Below the pieces are notes generated by a model. That model saw nothing but the letters and a program-made list of their open reading frames with translations, had not been told where the DNA came from and made no database searches. The position numbers and the translations under genes were made by a program. Below are positions 19,294 to 27,734 of a stretch of DNA of 64,000 nucleotides, one piece after another. How positions within the stretch are numbered: the stretch's first letter is position 1; each line of letters opens with the position of its first letter. This DNA is from Acidobacteriaceae bacterium (GTDB taxonomy: Bacteria > Acidobacteriota > Terriglobia > Terriglobales > Acidobacteriaceae): positions 1 through 64,000 of the forward strand of contig JASHNW010000058.1 in assembly GCA_030041435.1 (NCBI GenBank), read 5' to 3'.

Positions 19294-20046
19294 TCAGAGA
19301 TGTGCGGCGCGCAGACAGAACTCCACGCCCAGCATCAGGAGCCAGGCAGAGAGGGCAAATCGCAGTTGGCGGCTGGGCACGCGGGGCGCAACGCCGCTGC
19401 CCACGATGGCGCCACCGATTCCCCCGATGATCATCTTCGTCAGCAGCGCAGCGTCGTACATACCGCCAAGGATATGAATACCGCTCCCGACCACGGCGAC
19501 GCCGAGACCGAACACCAGGTCCGTGCCCACTACCTGAGTGGCGGGCAGGGAAGTGAGGCCCATGAGTGCTACCGTGCCCAGAGCGCCGGCGCCGGAGGAG
19601 GAAAAACCGACTTCGGCGCCGATGGGAAACATGAGTCCGGCAATCCAGCGCAGGCGGTCCTTCGGGGCGCGCCCGGCCGATGCGGGAAAGAAATACCGGT
19701 AGATGTGCCAGGAGGACGAAAAGATAACGATACCCCCCAGCACCCAATAGAGTGCAGCCCAGTTTCCGTGATGCGCGACGCGGCGGAAGAACAGCGATCC
19801 AAATACCACTCCGGGAAGGCCGCCCACCAGCATGAAGGCGAGAACGCGATAGTTCACCTGACGGCGAAAAATCTGTACGGGAGCCACAATCAGCTTCACC
19901 ACCGCTGAATACGCCAGGGCCGTGCCGACGGCCACTCCTGCCGGTATATGCAGGAAAAGGATCAGCAGCGGCGCCGTGATGGTGCCCGCCCCCACACCGG
20001 TGAGTGCGATAATCACGGCGATCACAAAGCCTGCTGCGTACTCCAT
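19294..20046 (-). CDS. TauE/SafE family membrane permease
   Basis: A 250-residue inner-membrane protein of the TauE/SafE family, generally linked to export of sulfite, sulfoacetate or other organic anions. Seven to eight hydrophobic helices are visible, with the family's glycine-rich signatures near the start (ALTGVGAGTITAPLL) and again mid-protein (GAEVGFSSSGAGALGT). ATG 20046 follows GGAGGGTGG at proper spacing; the TTG one codon earlier is less likely. No sulfonate-degradation gene adjoins it, so the substrate is open. It may share a transcript with the MurJ-type gene downstream. Confidence 0.85.
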   Translation of the reverse strand: MEYAAGFVIAVIIALTGVGAGTITAPLLILFLHIPAGVAVGTALAYSAVVKLIVAPVQIFRRQVNYRVLAFMLVGGLPGVVFGSLFFRRVAHHGNWAALYWVLGGIVIFSSSWHIYRYFFPASAGRAPKDRLRWIAGLMFPIGAEVGFSSSGAGALGTVALMGLTSLPATQVVGTDLVFGLGVAVVGSGIHILGGMYDAALLTKMIIGGIGGAIVGSGVAPRVPSRQLRFALSAWLLMLGVEFCLRAAHL

Positions 20047-20459
20047 CAAAAACCACCCTCCGAGAAAACCGGAAAACTCACGCGGTCGACAGCAGAGACA
20101 ACAGGCGGGGCACGGCAGACGAGGTGCTCCACGTTTTGCCGCGCGTGAGCGGCCAGTCAGTAGATTCTATATGCTTTTGGCAGTTTCCCTATCTGTTTTA
20201 TAGGGTATCTAAGTTTTCCCTGTGCAAAGGACCCTCTGCTGCTATCCGGCTGATTGGGCCCGAATCCGTATGGCTGACGCGTTGCGGGGGAAGGCGATCG
20301 CCAGCGATCCGCTCGGTGCCTCGTTCTGAGGCTTGTGAAGGTGGTCGCTTGCGGCGGCTCCGGAGGGTCATCACCGGGCAGATCGCGCCCACGGTCATCC
20401 TCGCAAGACGCTGAAATGATTAATGGTTAGCCAGTTTTCTGCGTCGCTGTCAATTTTCC

Positions 20460-20487
20460 TTGACCATCCAGACCATGCTGATATAGT
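20460..20487 (+). promoter_or_regulatory. Sigma-70-type promoter with no gene assigned
   Basis: TTGACC (20460-20465), a 16-base spacer and TATAGT (20482-20487) form one of the better housekeeping-type promoters in the window. Transcription would start near 20494, about 20 bases before the perfect hairpin. The next sure gene, TetR, begins 330 bases downstream, so either that gene has a long leader or a small RNA or peptide is made here. Confidence 0.5.
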
Positions 20488-20513
20488 AGCGGTATTCAAA
20501 AAACAAATCGGAT

Positions 20514-20537
20514 GCATGAAAGCAACTGCTTTCATGC
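20514..20537 (+). other. Perfect 10-bp hairpin with 4-base loop
   Basis: GCATGAAAGC (20514-20523), loop AACT and GCTTTCATGC (20528-20537) pair without mismatch. No U-run follows, so it is not a standard terminator. It sits just after the predicted start of transcription at about 20494, which fits a 5' stabilising stem, an attenuator element or the head of a small RNA. Confidence 0.6.
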
Positions 20538-20824
20538 GCTTGTCGATCCTCGAACCCACCCTGAACCTCTGTCTGGCGAACAAGTTCTGTGGAAATCACC
20601 GCAGCCAGGTGAGGATGGCGAAGCCTTGCCCGGATTCGCTCTGCTCCCCCGATATTCTCTCCGGTCTGCCTCCCGGCGTGGCCGGCCAGCCAGCTGACAG
20701 GATCTGGAATCTTGTCTTCCTGTTGATCTTCAGCATCTATTCATTTTTCCGACGCTTACTCTGATCCGATCCCGTACAGCCTTCTGCAGCGCCCCGGTGC
20801 GGCACAAATTACGTCAGTTGCGAT

Positions 20825-21460
20825 ATGCAAATTTCTGACAATCACGGGAAACTCGCGACGGAAGACCGCATTCTTGCGGCCGCCGCGGCGCTTTTCGGCA
20901 GACTCGGTTACAACGGCGTCAGCACGCGCGATATCGCCACGGCTGCTGAAGTCAATGAGGTGACCATCTACCGGCACTATCCGCGCAAGCGCGACCTCTA
21001 CGTGGCGGTGCTGGCAGCGGAACTGGGACGTGTGAGCCTGCGCGGAGATTTGCTGGGTGAAATTGCGCAGGCAGCGGATGCGCGAACCGCGCTCAGCTGC
21101 GCGTTTGAGATCATCTCCGCGACGGTCATGCGCGAGCCGGAGTTGCTTCGTCTCGTGCTGTACAGTTCGCTGGAGCTCAGCGCGGATCTGGACGTGCTGC
21201 TGAGGAGGCATCTGGGAGAGCTGGTTGAGGTGATTTCCCGATATCTTGAGCCGTGGATTCTTCGTGGCGATCTGCGCTGCGCCAGCGCGAGAGGTCTGAT
21301 TCTGGCTCTGATTTCGATCGTGGTGTTTCACCGGCCGCTCTATCGGGCGTTTTTCGCGGAGCCGGCGAACCCGGACCTCGCATTCGAAGCCTTTGCCGAA
21401 CTCTGCCTGAGCAGGAACGACCCTCCCAGGCCGAACGGGTCAGCCGGGACGGCTGGCTGA
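20825..21460 (+). CDS. TetR-family transcriptional regulator
   Basis: A 211-residue regulator with an N-terminal TetR helix-turn-helix at about residues 13-60 (ILAAAAALFGRLGYNGVST, then ATAAEVNEVTIYRHYPRKRDLY), followed by an all-helical ligand-binding domain of usual length. TetR proteins commonly repress nearby transport or modification genes and are released by a small hydrophobic ligand. No partner gene is evident: the polysaccharide locus begins 244 bases downstream on the same strand, and the TauE/SafE gene is divergent. The C-terminus (after about residue 195) is Pro/Gly-rich and probably disordered. The start at ATG 20825 lacks a strong ribosome-binding site. Confidence 0.88.
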   Translation: MQISDNHGKLATEDRILAAAAALFGRLGYNGVSTRDIATAAEVNEVTIYRHYPRKRDLYVAVLAAELGRVSLRGDLLGEIAQAADARTALSCAFEIISATVMREPELLRLVLYSSLELSADLDVLLRRHLGELVEVISRYLEPWILRGDLRCASARGLILALISIVVFHRPLYRAFFAEPANPDLAFEAFAELCLSRNDPPRPNGSAGTAG

Positions 21461-21704
21461 GGAGAATCCACGAAACTCGCGTAAACTTCACGGGGTTCTC
21501 AGCATCGCGGCCAAAGTGAATGCATCTCTCCAGCCGACAGCGGTGTAGGCTGGGCAGTGCTGAAAATCGCACTGGCTGATGCGTTTCCGCATACAGATGA
21601 ATTGAAACCGGCCGGATCGGTGGCGGCAGACTCGTCCACTCACACCCGGTACAGCCGCCGGCAGCCTGTGTTAATCGCCGCCTGAAGGAGACAACACCGC
21701 GTCC

Positions 21705-22505
21705 ATGAGCGCCAAACAGGAACAGGTTCCGGTATTCATTCTGTGCGGGGGGTTGGGCACACGGCTCAGGGAGCAGACGGAATTTCGGCCCAAGCCGATG
21801 GTGCAGGTGGGCAACCACCCCATCGTCTGGCATATCATGCGCACCTACAGCGCACACGGGTTTAAGCGGTTCATTCTGTGCACGGGCTATCGCAGCGAAG
21901 TCATCAAATCGTACTTCCTCAATTACTCATCGATGAATTCCGATTTCACCGTGAATCTGAAAAAGAACGATGTGAAGATTCACTCGGTCGATCATGACGA
22001 CGACTGGGAAGTCACCGTAGCCTACACCGGCGAGGAGACGATGACCGGGGGGCGGATCGCGAAGGCGACCGCCCGATATCTGGGCGACGCTGAGAACTTT
22101 GCGGTGACCTACGGCGACGGGCTCACCGACGCAAATCTGGGAGACGAACTGAACTTTCATTTGTCCCACGGTGCAATTGGAACAGTGCTCGGTGTGAATC
22201 CCCCATCGCGCTTCGGAGAATTCAAGCTGGACGGCGCGAAAGTGATGGAATTCGCGGAAAAGCCGGAGTTCAAAGAGAACTGGATCAATGGCGGCTACTT
22301 TTTCTTCCGCAAAGACTTCTACCGCTATCTGCAGGACGATGTCCGCTGCGTTCTGGAGCAGGAGCCGCTCTCGCGTCTCGCGCAGGATCATCAGTTGCAC
22401 GTATACCAGCACAGCGGATTCTGGCAGTGCATGGATACGCAGCGCGACTGCGACTATCTGAACGAATTATGGAAGAGTCAAAAGGCTCCATGGGTGTGCG
22501 CCTGA
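21705..22505 (+). CDS. rfbF: Glucose-1-phosphate cytidylyltransferase-like sugar nucleotidyltransferase
   Basis: A 266-residue nucleotidyltransferase that probably joins CTP and a hexose 1-phosphate to give a CDP-sugar, the first step towards CDP-linked deoxysugars. The Rossmann-type N-terminus shows the nucleotide loop LCGGLGTRL at about residues 13-21 and the RPKPM lysine motif near 28-32, with the RfbF-like MVQVGNHPIVWHIM following. The metal-binding region YGDGLTD is near residue 145, and the long tail HSGFWQCMDTQRD matches RfbF. It opens the polysaccharide locus and is followed by an SDR enzyme, an RfbC-like epimerase and another SDR enzyme. The usual next enzyme, CDP-glucose 4,6-dehydratase, is not obvious, so the final sugar is unknown. 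Confidence 0.85.
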   Translation: MSAKQEQVPVFILCGGLGTRLREQTEFRPKPMVQVGNHPIVWHIMRTYSAHGFKRFILCTGYRSEVIKSYFLNYSSMNSDFTVNLKKNDVKIHSVDHDDDWEVTVAYTGEETMTGGRIAKATARYLGDAENFAVTYGDGLTDANLGDELNFHLSHGAIGTVLGVNPPSRFGEFKLDGAKVMEFAEKPEFKENWINGGYFFFRKDFYRYLQDDVRCVLEQEPLSRLAQDHQLHVYQHSGFWQCMDTQRDCDYLNELWKSQKAPWVCA

Positions 22506-22608
22506 GCCGAGTCCGGCGGCTGATGGTTGCGGTTGCACGCCGCGATCGGCATGCCGGAATGGAGCAGGAAGAACTGCCGCAAATCTCGATGAATGGACAG
22601 GAGAAACC

Positions 22609-23625
22609 GTGCGCGTACTAGTGACTGGCAGCCGTGGGTATATCGGGGTTCATCTGGTGGAAATCCTGAAGGCCGAGGGCCATTCTGTAACCGGTGTGGA
22701 TCTGGATCTGTTCGAGGGGTGCGAGTTCGATCCCTTCGTAACGGCCGATAACGAAATCCGGCAGGACATTCGCACTCTGACTGCGAAGCAGCTTGAGGGC
22801 CACGACTGCGTCATGCATCTGGCGGCCATCTCCAACGACCCGATGGGCGACCTGGACGCCTCGATCACGTATTCGATCAATCGCGAGGGCTCGATCGCAC
22901 TGGCGAAGCTCGCGAAACAAGCCGGGGTGCCGCGGTTTCTCTTTGCCGGCTCCTGCTCCATCTATGGGAAAGGAGAGAAGCTCGATCTGACCGAGCAGGA
23001 TGCGACGAATCCCGTATCAGCCTACGCGGAATCCAAAATCGATGCGGAGAAGGGAATTGGCCTTCTGGCGGACAGCAACTTCATTGTTGGATTCCTGCGC
23101 AACTCTACGGCGTATGGTTATTCGCCCATGCTGCGCATCGATCTGGTCGTAAACAATCTGCTCGGCTGTGCGCTGTCCCGTGGTGATATTCGCATCATGA
23201 GCGACGGCACGCCCTGGCGCCCGCTGATTCATTGCCGCGATATCGCGCGCGCGTTCGTGGCGTTCGCCAAAGCTCCATCGGAAAAGATCCAGAACCTGCC
23301 TCTCAACGTGGGCGGCAATGCGGAAAATTATCAGGTTCGCCAGATCGGGGACTACGTGCAGCGGCTGGTGCCGAATGCCTCGATCGTCTACACGGGCGAA
23401 GTCGGCAACGATCCCCGGAATTATCGCGTGTCTTTTAATCTGCTGGGACGCCAGATTCCGGACTTTTCGCTCAGCTACACACTGGAGAGCGGCATGGAGG
23501 AACTGTATCGGAGAATGGTGGATCGCAAATTCTCGCTCGACGACTTCAACGGCGATCGCTACGTGCGCCTGCGCACGCTCAGGCATCGGATGGATCGCCT
23601 GAGTGAGGAAGCGGTCAGCCACTAA
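22609..23625 (+). CDS. NAD-dependent epimerase/dehydratase (extended SDR)
   Basis: A 338-residue extended short-chain dehydrogenase acting on a nucleotide sugar. The NAD-binding TGSRGYIG motif is at residues 6-13, the catalytic Ser in AGSCSIYG near 123 and the Tyr-x-x-x-Lys in AYAESK near 142. Tail features (PLNVGG, a FSL/YTLESGMEEL-like end) suit UDP-glucose-4-epimerase-like enzymes. The start is GTG 22609, supported by CAGGAGAAACC just upstream. It lies between the RfbF-like transferase and the RfbC-like epimerase and could act as the 4,6-dehydratase of that branch, a C4 epimerase or a reductase; sequence reading does not settle which. Confidence 0.85.
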   Translation: MRVLVTGSRGYIGVHLVEILKAEGHSVTGVDLDLFEGCEFDPFVTADNEIRQDIRTLTAKQLEGHDCVMHLAAISNDPMGDLDASITYSINREGSIALAKLAKQAGVPRFLFAGSCSIYGKGEKLDLTEQDATNPVSAYAESKIDAEKGIGLLADSNFIVGFLRNSTAYGYSPMLRIDLVVNNLLGCALSRGDIRIMSDGTPWRPLIHCRDIARAFVAFAKAPSEKIQNLPLNVGGNAENYQVRQIGDYVQRLVPNASIVYTGEVGNDPRNYRVSFNLLGRQIPDFSLSYTLESGMEELYRRMVDRKFSLDDFNGDRYVRLRTLRHRMDRLSEEAVSH

Positions 23626-23703
23626 GAAAGCGCTGCCGGCGCCTGCCTGAACCTTCGCGCCGGCCGCGAATCCGCCTGCCAGGCATTCACTGGAGAAGAC
23701 CTG

Positions 23704-24273
23704 ATGAAGTTTACCGAGACACCGCTCAAGGGCGCCTGGCTCATCGATCTGGAAAAGCGCGGGGACGAGCGCGGTTTTTTTGCCCGCTTTTACTGCGAAC
23801 GGGAATTCGCCGAACACGGGCTGATGAGCCGGTTCGTGCAGATCAACAATTCGCTGAGCGCGCAGCGAGGGACCCTGCGCGGCATGCATTATCAGCTGCC
23901 GCATGCAGGCGAAGTGAAAGTTGTGCGCTGCGTGCGGGGTTCGCTGCTCGACGTAATCGTCGATCTGCGCCCCAAATCTCCCACTTACCGCAAGTGGTTT
24001 GGCGCCGAGCTGACTGCGGAGAATCGCACGATGATGTACGTGCCGGTGGGATTCGCACACGGCCTCCTGACGACTTCGGATGATGCCGAAGCTCTGTACC
24101 TGGTGAGCGCATTCTATGCACCGAGCGAGGAACGGGGCGTGCGCTACAACGATCCCGCGATTGGAATCGAATGGCCCTTCGAGCCGACGGTCATTTCGCC
24201 GAAGGATGCCGCGCATCCGGACTTCTCTGAGGACTACCATCTGAACGCCGCTCTCAGAGAGATGGAAGCATGA
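23704..24273 (+). CDS. rfbC: dTDP-4-dehydrorhamnose 3,5-epimerase-like cupin
   Basis: A 189-residue cupin of the RmlC family, which epimerises C3 and/or C5 of 4-keto-6-deoxy nucleotide sugars. The catalytic base histidine is visible in RGMHYQ (His62), preceded by the substrate-binding NNS and DERGFFARF motifs. The candidate general-acid Tyr is Tyr132, in ALYLVSA. Length is typical. No RmlA, RmlB or RmlD neighbours accompany it; the partners are an RfbF-like cytidylyltransferase and two SDR enzymes, so it may work on a CDP-sugar and perform only one of the two epimerisations. GGAGAAG precedes the ATG, and the stop overlaps the next start (ATGA), which indicates tight co-translation. Confidence 0.87.
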   Translation: MKFTETPLKGAWLIDLEKRGDERGFFARFYCEREFAEHGLMSRFVQINNSLSAQRGTLRGMHYQLPHAGEVKVVRCVRGSLLDVIVDLRPKSPTYRKWFGAELTAENRTMMYVPVGFAHGLLTTSDDAEALYLVSAFYAPSEERGVRYNDPAIGIEWPFEPTVISPKDAAHPDFSEDYHLNAALREMEA

Positions 24274-25220
24274 AGATTCTCCTGACCGGTGCAAGCTCGT
24301 TCACCGGATTCTGGTTTGCGAAGACTTTAGCCGGGCGCGGACATCGTGTCTACGCAACCTTCCAGGGATGCGAGGAGTCGTACGAAGCCGCTCGCCGCCG
24401 CCGCATCGACGCGCTGCCGCCTCAGGTGGAACGTCTGTGGGAGACGCCGGCGCAATCCTCGCGGCTGCTGGATTTCGCCGCTGCTGAGGACGGCTGGGAC
24501 CTGCTGTGCCTGCATGCCGCATATGTGACCAATTACCGCAGTCCTGACTTCGATGTGGTGCAGGCGGTGCGCAACAATACGGAAGGGTTGGCCGCGCTGC
24601 TGGAGAAAATGTCCGCGCGGGGCCTCCGGCGCGTGGTGGCCACCGGCACTTTCTTCGAGGCCGACGAGGGAGCCGGAGAGGAACCGCTGCGCGCCTTCTC
24701 GCCATATGGCCTCTCGAAAGCGCTCACCTGGAAGGTGGAGCAGTATCGCGCGCAGATGGCTGGATTGCGGCTCGATAAGTTCGTTATACCGCATCCGTTC
24801 GGTCCATTCGAGGAGCCGCGCTTCACTGCTTACCTGATGAAGACCTGGTATGCCGGGAAGACAGCTGAGGTGCGAACGCCGGCTTACGTTCGCGATAACA
24901 TCCATGTCTCGCGGCTGGCGGTGCACTATGCCAACTTTGCCGAACAAGCCGGCGCTGGGCGCAGCTCGGCAAAATGCGCACCCATGGGTTATGTCGAATC
25001 GCAGGGAGATTTCACGCTGCGGTTTGCCGCGGAGATGCGCAAGCGGCTGGGATTGGCGTGCGACGTGACTCTGGGACAGCAAACCGATTTCAGCGAGCCC
25101 CTGGTGCGCGTGAACACGCAAGCCCTCCCGTTGCCGCCGGAGCAGTGGAGCGAGACGTCTGCCTGGGACGAATTGGCGTCCTGGTATCAGGCTGAGTTTG
25201 CCCCGCCCGTCCGGGCATAG
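24270..25220 (+). CDS. NAD-dependent epimerase/dehydratase family protein
   Basis: A 316-residue SDR enzyme with the NAD-binding TGASSFTGFWFAK at residues 6-18, a Thr-rich active-site strand VVATGTFFE near 132 and Tyr-x-x-x-Lys in SPYGLSK near 149. Its start overlaps the RfbC-like gene's stop by four bases. It is likely the last step of the deoxysugar branch, as a 4-reductase or epimerase. The relation to the SDR at 22609 is distant; the two are not duplicates. A Cys-containing segment near residue 235 is unusual but not diagnostic. Substrate is inferred only from position. Confidence 0.82.
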   Translation: MKILLTGASSFTGFWFAKTLAGRGHRVYATFQGCEESYEAARRRRIDALPPQVERLWETPAQSSRLLDFAAAEDGWDLLCLHAAYVTNYRSPDFDVVQAVRNNTEGLAALLEKMSARGLRRVVATGTFFEADEGAGEEPLRAFSPYGLSKALTWKVEQYRAQMAGLRLDKFVIPHPFGPFEEPRFTAYLMKTWYAGKTAEVRTPAYVRDNIHVSRLAVHYANFAEQAGAGRSSAKCAPMGYVESQGDFTLRFAAEMRKRLGLACDVTLGQQTDFSEPLVRVNTQALPLPPEQWSETSAWDELASWYQAEFAPPVRA

Positions 25221-25247
25221 ATAAGTACCGGAAATTCGGAGGAAGAC

Positions 25248-26441
25248 GTGAAAGTCGCTGTGATCGGCGGCGGAATTGTAGGGCTGGCGACGGCGCATCA
25301 GCTTTTGTGCCGGCTTCCTTCGACGGAGTTACTCCTTCTTGAGAAAGAAGAGGGGCCGGGGCGGCACCAGAGCGGCAACAACAGCGGTGTGCTGCACTGC
25401 GGCCTGTATTACAAGCCTGGTTCGGCCAAAGCGCGCCTGGCCGTGACGGGGATCCGGAGCATGGTGGATTTCTGCCAGAAGAATCATGTCGCCTACGATC
25501 TCTGCGGAAAAATCGTTGTAGCCACGGAAGCGGAAGAGATTCCGCGCCTCCATTCCCTGCTGGAACGCGGTACGGCTAACGGCCTGCTGGGGCTGCAACT
25601 GCTCAAAGGCGAACAGATTCGCGAGATCGAGCCGCATGCCGCGGGCCTCGAAGCGATCCGGGTTCCCCAGGAAGGAATCGTCGACTATCCCGCTGTGAGC
25701 CAGGCAATGGTCGCAGCCATCCGCGCGCGCGGCGGAGAGGTAAGGTTCTGTTCGGAAGTTACCGGATTCCGGCAGGGCCCGCGCTGGGTCATCCACACGC
25801 ACAGTGCAGACTATGAGGCGGACTTTCTTATCAATTGCACCGGACTGCACTGCGACCGAGTGAGCCGCATGGCCGGCAATCATGACCCGGCTAAGATCGT
25901 TCCTTTTCGTGGCGAATATTACAAGCTGAAGCCGGAACGGCAATATCTGGTGAAGAACCTCATCTATCCGGTGCCCGATCCGAAGTTTCCGTTCCTCGGC
26001 GTACACTTCACTCGCCTGATTCACGGCGGCGTCGAGGCCGGCCCAAATGCAGTGCTGGCTCTGGCCAGAGAAGGCTATCGCAAAACGGATTTCTCGCTGC
26101 GCGATACCGTGGAAAGTCTGACCTATCGCGGATTCTGGAAGTTTTTCCTGCGCTATCCGTCGATGTGCTGGCAGGAACTGAAGCGCTCCATGAGCAAGGA
26201 GTTGTTCTGCCGGTCGCTGCAGCGCCTTGTCCCGGATCTTCGCGTCGACGATCTGGCGCAGGGTGGCGCTGGTGTGCGCGCTCAGGCCATGTCTCCAAAC
26301 GGAGACCTGGTGCAGGATTTCTACTTTGTGCGCCAGACGCGTGCCCTGCACGTGCTGAACGCGCCTAGTCCCGCAGCTACAGCCAGTCTTGCCATAGCCG
26401 ACGAGATACTGGATACAGCAAGGGAAGCGCTGGCTGGATAA
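25248..26441 (+). CDS. lhgO: L-2-hydroxyglutarate oxidase-like FAD enzyme (LhgO/YgaF family)
   Basis: A 397-residue FAD-dependent oxidoreductase of the DAO fold. The FAD-binding loop AVIGGGIVGLATA is at residues 3-15, HQSGNNSGVLHCGLYY (about 42-57) is the LhgO family signature, and the C-terminus has the second FAD contact. Characterised members oxidise L-2-hydroxyglutarate to 2-oxoglutarate and feed electrons to quinone. It is transcribed within the nucleotide-sugar block of a polysaccharide locus, where LhgO-like genes recur, so a 2-hydroxyacid or sugar-derived substrate is possible. The start is GTG 25248 with GGAGGAAG upstream. Confidence 0.88.
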   Translation: MKVAVIGGGIVGLATAHQLLCRLPSTELLLLEKEEGPGRHQSGNNSGVLHCGLYYKPGSAKARLAVTGIRSMVDFCQKNHVAYDLCGKIVVATEAEEIPRLHSLLERGTANGLLGLQLLKGEQIREIEPHAAGLEAIRVPQEGIVDYPAVSQAMVAAIRARGGEVRFCSEVTGFRQGPRWVIHTHSADYEADFLINCTGLHCDRVSRMAGNHDPAKIVPFRGEYYKLKPERQYLVKNLIYPVPDPKFPFLGVHFTRLIHGGVEAGPNAVLALAREGYRKTDFSLRDTVESLTYRGFWKFFLRYPSMCWQELKRSMSKELFCRSLQRLVPDLRVDDLAQGGAGVRAQAMSPNGDLVQDFYFVRQTRALHVLNAPSPAATASLAIADEILDTAREALAG

Positions 26442-26484
26442 GCGAAGCATGCTCACCGACCCACCTGCCGCAGAGGAGCGACGG

Positions 26485-27561
26485 ATGCAGACTTCAGGGG
26501 CCGCGCAGAAGGACGTGTCGATTCCCAAAGTGAACAACTTCGACATCCTCCGGCTGGTGCTTGCCTGGATGGTCGTTTTTTACCATGCCGCTCTCCTCAG
26601 CAAGGCGGCGCAGCTGGCCTGGGTCCCGACGTGGAGCGATGGAACGGTCGCGGTCGAGGGGTTCTTCGCTATCAGCGGCTGCCTTATAACGATGAGTTAC
26701 GACCGCAACAGCAATCTGAAAGATTATCTGATTCGGCGAGCTGAGCGCATTCTACCGGCCTATTATGCGGCGACCGTATTTGTTCTCGTGCTGGGCGTTT
26801 TATTGACGAACCTGTCGTTAGTCAAACTCCTGACCTCGCGGCGCACTCTCTCTTTTCTCGCGGCAAATGTCGTATTTCTCGGGCACATCCACCCTAACTT
26901 GCCCGGTGTCTACATGGGCAATCCGCTGACCTCCGCGGTTAATGGAGCGCTGTGGACCATTAAGGTGGAGGTGCTGTTCTACCTGTTTGTTCCAGTATTC
27001 TTCTACCTCTGCCGCCGCCTCGGGAAACCATGGGTAATTCTTGGCCTGTGCATAGGATCGGTTATCTACCAGGCCGTGCTCACAAGATTGGGTATGGTGG
27101 AGTATGCTAGGCAGCTGCCCGGACAATTATCTTTTTTCATGATCGGCGCCGCGGTCTATTTCTACTACCCCATTTTCAGGAAATATTCCGCCTGGATGTG
27201 GGGAATCTGCGTGGCCAGTATTCTCATCTATTTCGCGATTCACATCTTCGTCTTTCGCATCGTGGGCGTGTCTCTCGCGACGCTCTGCGTGGGTCTCCTC
27301 CTCCCGGTCTTTAAGGGACCCACTCGCTACGGGGATTTTTCCTATGGCACCTATGTACTGCATTATCCGCTCATCCAGGCCTTCGTCGCTTTGGGGTTGT
27401 TCACCGCATCGGCCTGGGCAGGTATGACTGCCTGCGCTGTCGCAGTTCTTATACTCTCGGTATTGTCCTGGAACCTGGTGGAAAAGAAATTCCTGAGGCG
27501 GCAGCGCGTCAGGCGTCTGACGCTGGAACCCATTCCCATAACATCGCAGGACGCTGCATAG
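26485..27561 (+). CDS. Acyltransferase family 3 membrane protein (OafA-like)
   Basis: A 358-residue polytopic membrane protein of acyltransferase family 3, which moves acetyl or other acyl groups onto sugars of surface polysaccharides. Typical landmarks are the N-terminal NNFDILRLVLAWMVVFYH with the family's conserved His, FFAISGCLITMSY, and the RRAERILPAYYAA arginine pair. About ten hydrophobic segments follow. ATG 26485 with GAGGAG upstream is preferred over ATG 26449, which lacks a ribosome-binding site; using the latter adds 12 residues. It probably O-acylates the glycan made by this locus. Confidence 0.85.
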   Translation: MQTSGAAQKDVSIPKVNNFDILRLVLAWMVVFYHAALLSKAAQLAWVPTWSDGTVAVEGFFAISGCLITMSYDRNSNLKDYLIRRAERILPAYYAATVFVLVLGVLLTNLSLVKLLTSRRTLSFLAANVVFLGHIHPNLPGVYMGNPLTSAVNGALWTIKVEVLFYLFVPVFFYLCRRLGKPWVILGLCIGSVIYQAVLTRLGMVEYARQLPGQLSFFMIGAAVYFYYPIFRKYSAWMWGICVASILIYFAIHIFVFRIVGVSLATLCVGLLLPVFKGPTRYGDFSYGTYVLHYPLIQAFVALGLFTASAWAGMTACAVAVLILSVLSWNLVEKKFLRRQRVRRLTLEPIPITSQDAA

Positions 27562-27734
27562 GGCAGTAATGCTCTTCTCTCCGGATTTGCGCCTGCCCTG
27601 TTGGCGGTCCTGGGTTCCTCGAGAAGCACGGCATTCGGTCGGCATCGATCGCCGAGCGACTTAACGGGCGTCGATGAAGAGATCGGCAGAGTGCAAATCA
27701 GGCCGGCAGGGCAAGAGATGCGAAGCAGGAGAAA

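Larger units (their letters stand above)
20047..20824. other. 778-base intergenic region with promoter and hairpin
   Basis: This gap between the divergent TauE/SafE and TetR genes holds no convincing gene. It contains a small stem CCCTAT/ATAGGG (20187-20205), a good promoter at 20460-20487 and a perfect 10-bp hairpin at 20514-20537, listed separately. A possible 82-codon frame starts inside the hairpin (20516-20764) and ends in a hydrophobic stretch, but it lacks a ribosome-binding site and has an odd composition. Its base composition is visibly more AT-rich than the flanks. Confidence 0.6.

Noticed and set aside
20516-20764. Possible 82-codon peptide with a hydrophobic C-terminus
   Set aside because: There is no ribosome-binding site, and the start lies inside the hairpin stem. 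Residue use resembles random translation, so it is kept only as a remark on the intergenic region.
23017-24294. 425-codon minus-strand frame across two nucleotide-sugar genes
   Set aside because: It spans the SDR and RfbC genes, both with intact catalytic residues on the plus strand; no motif or start signal supports it.
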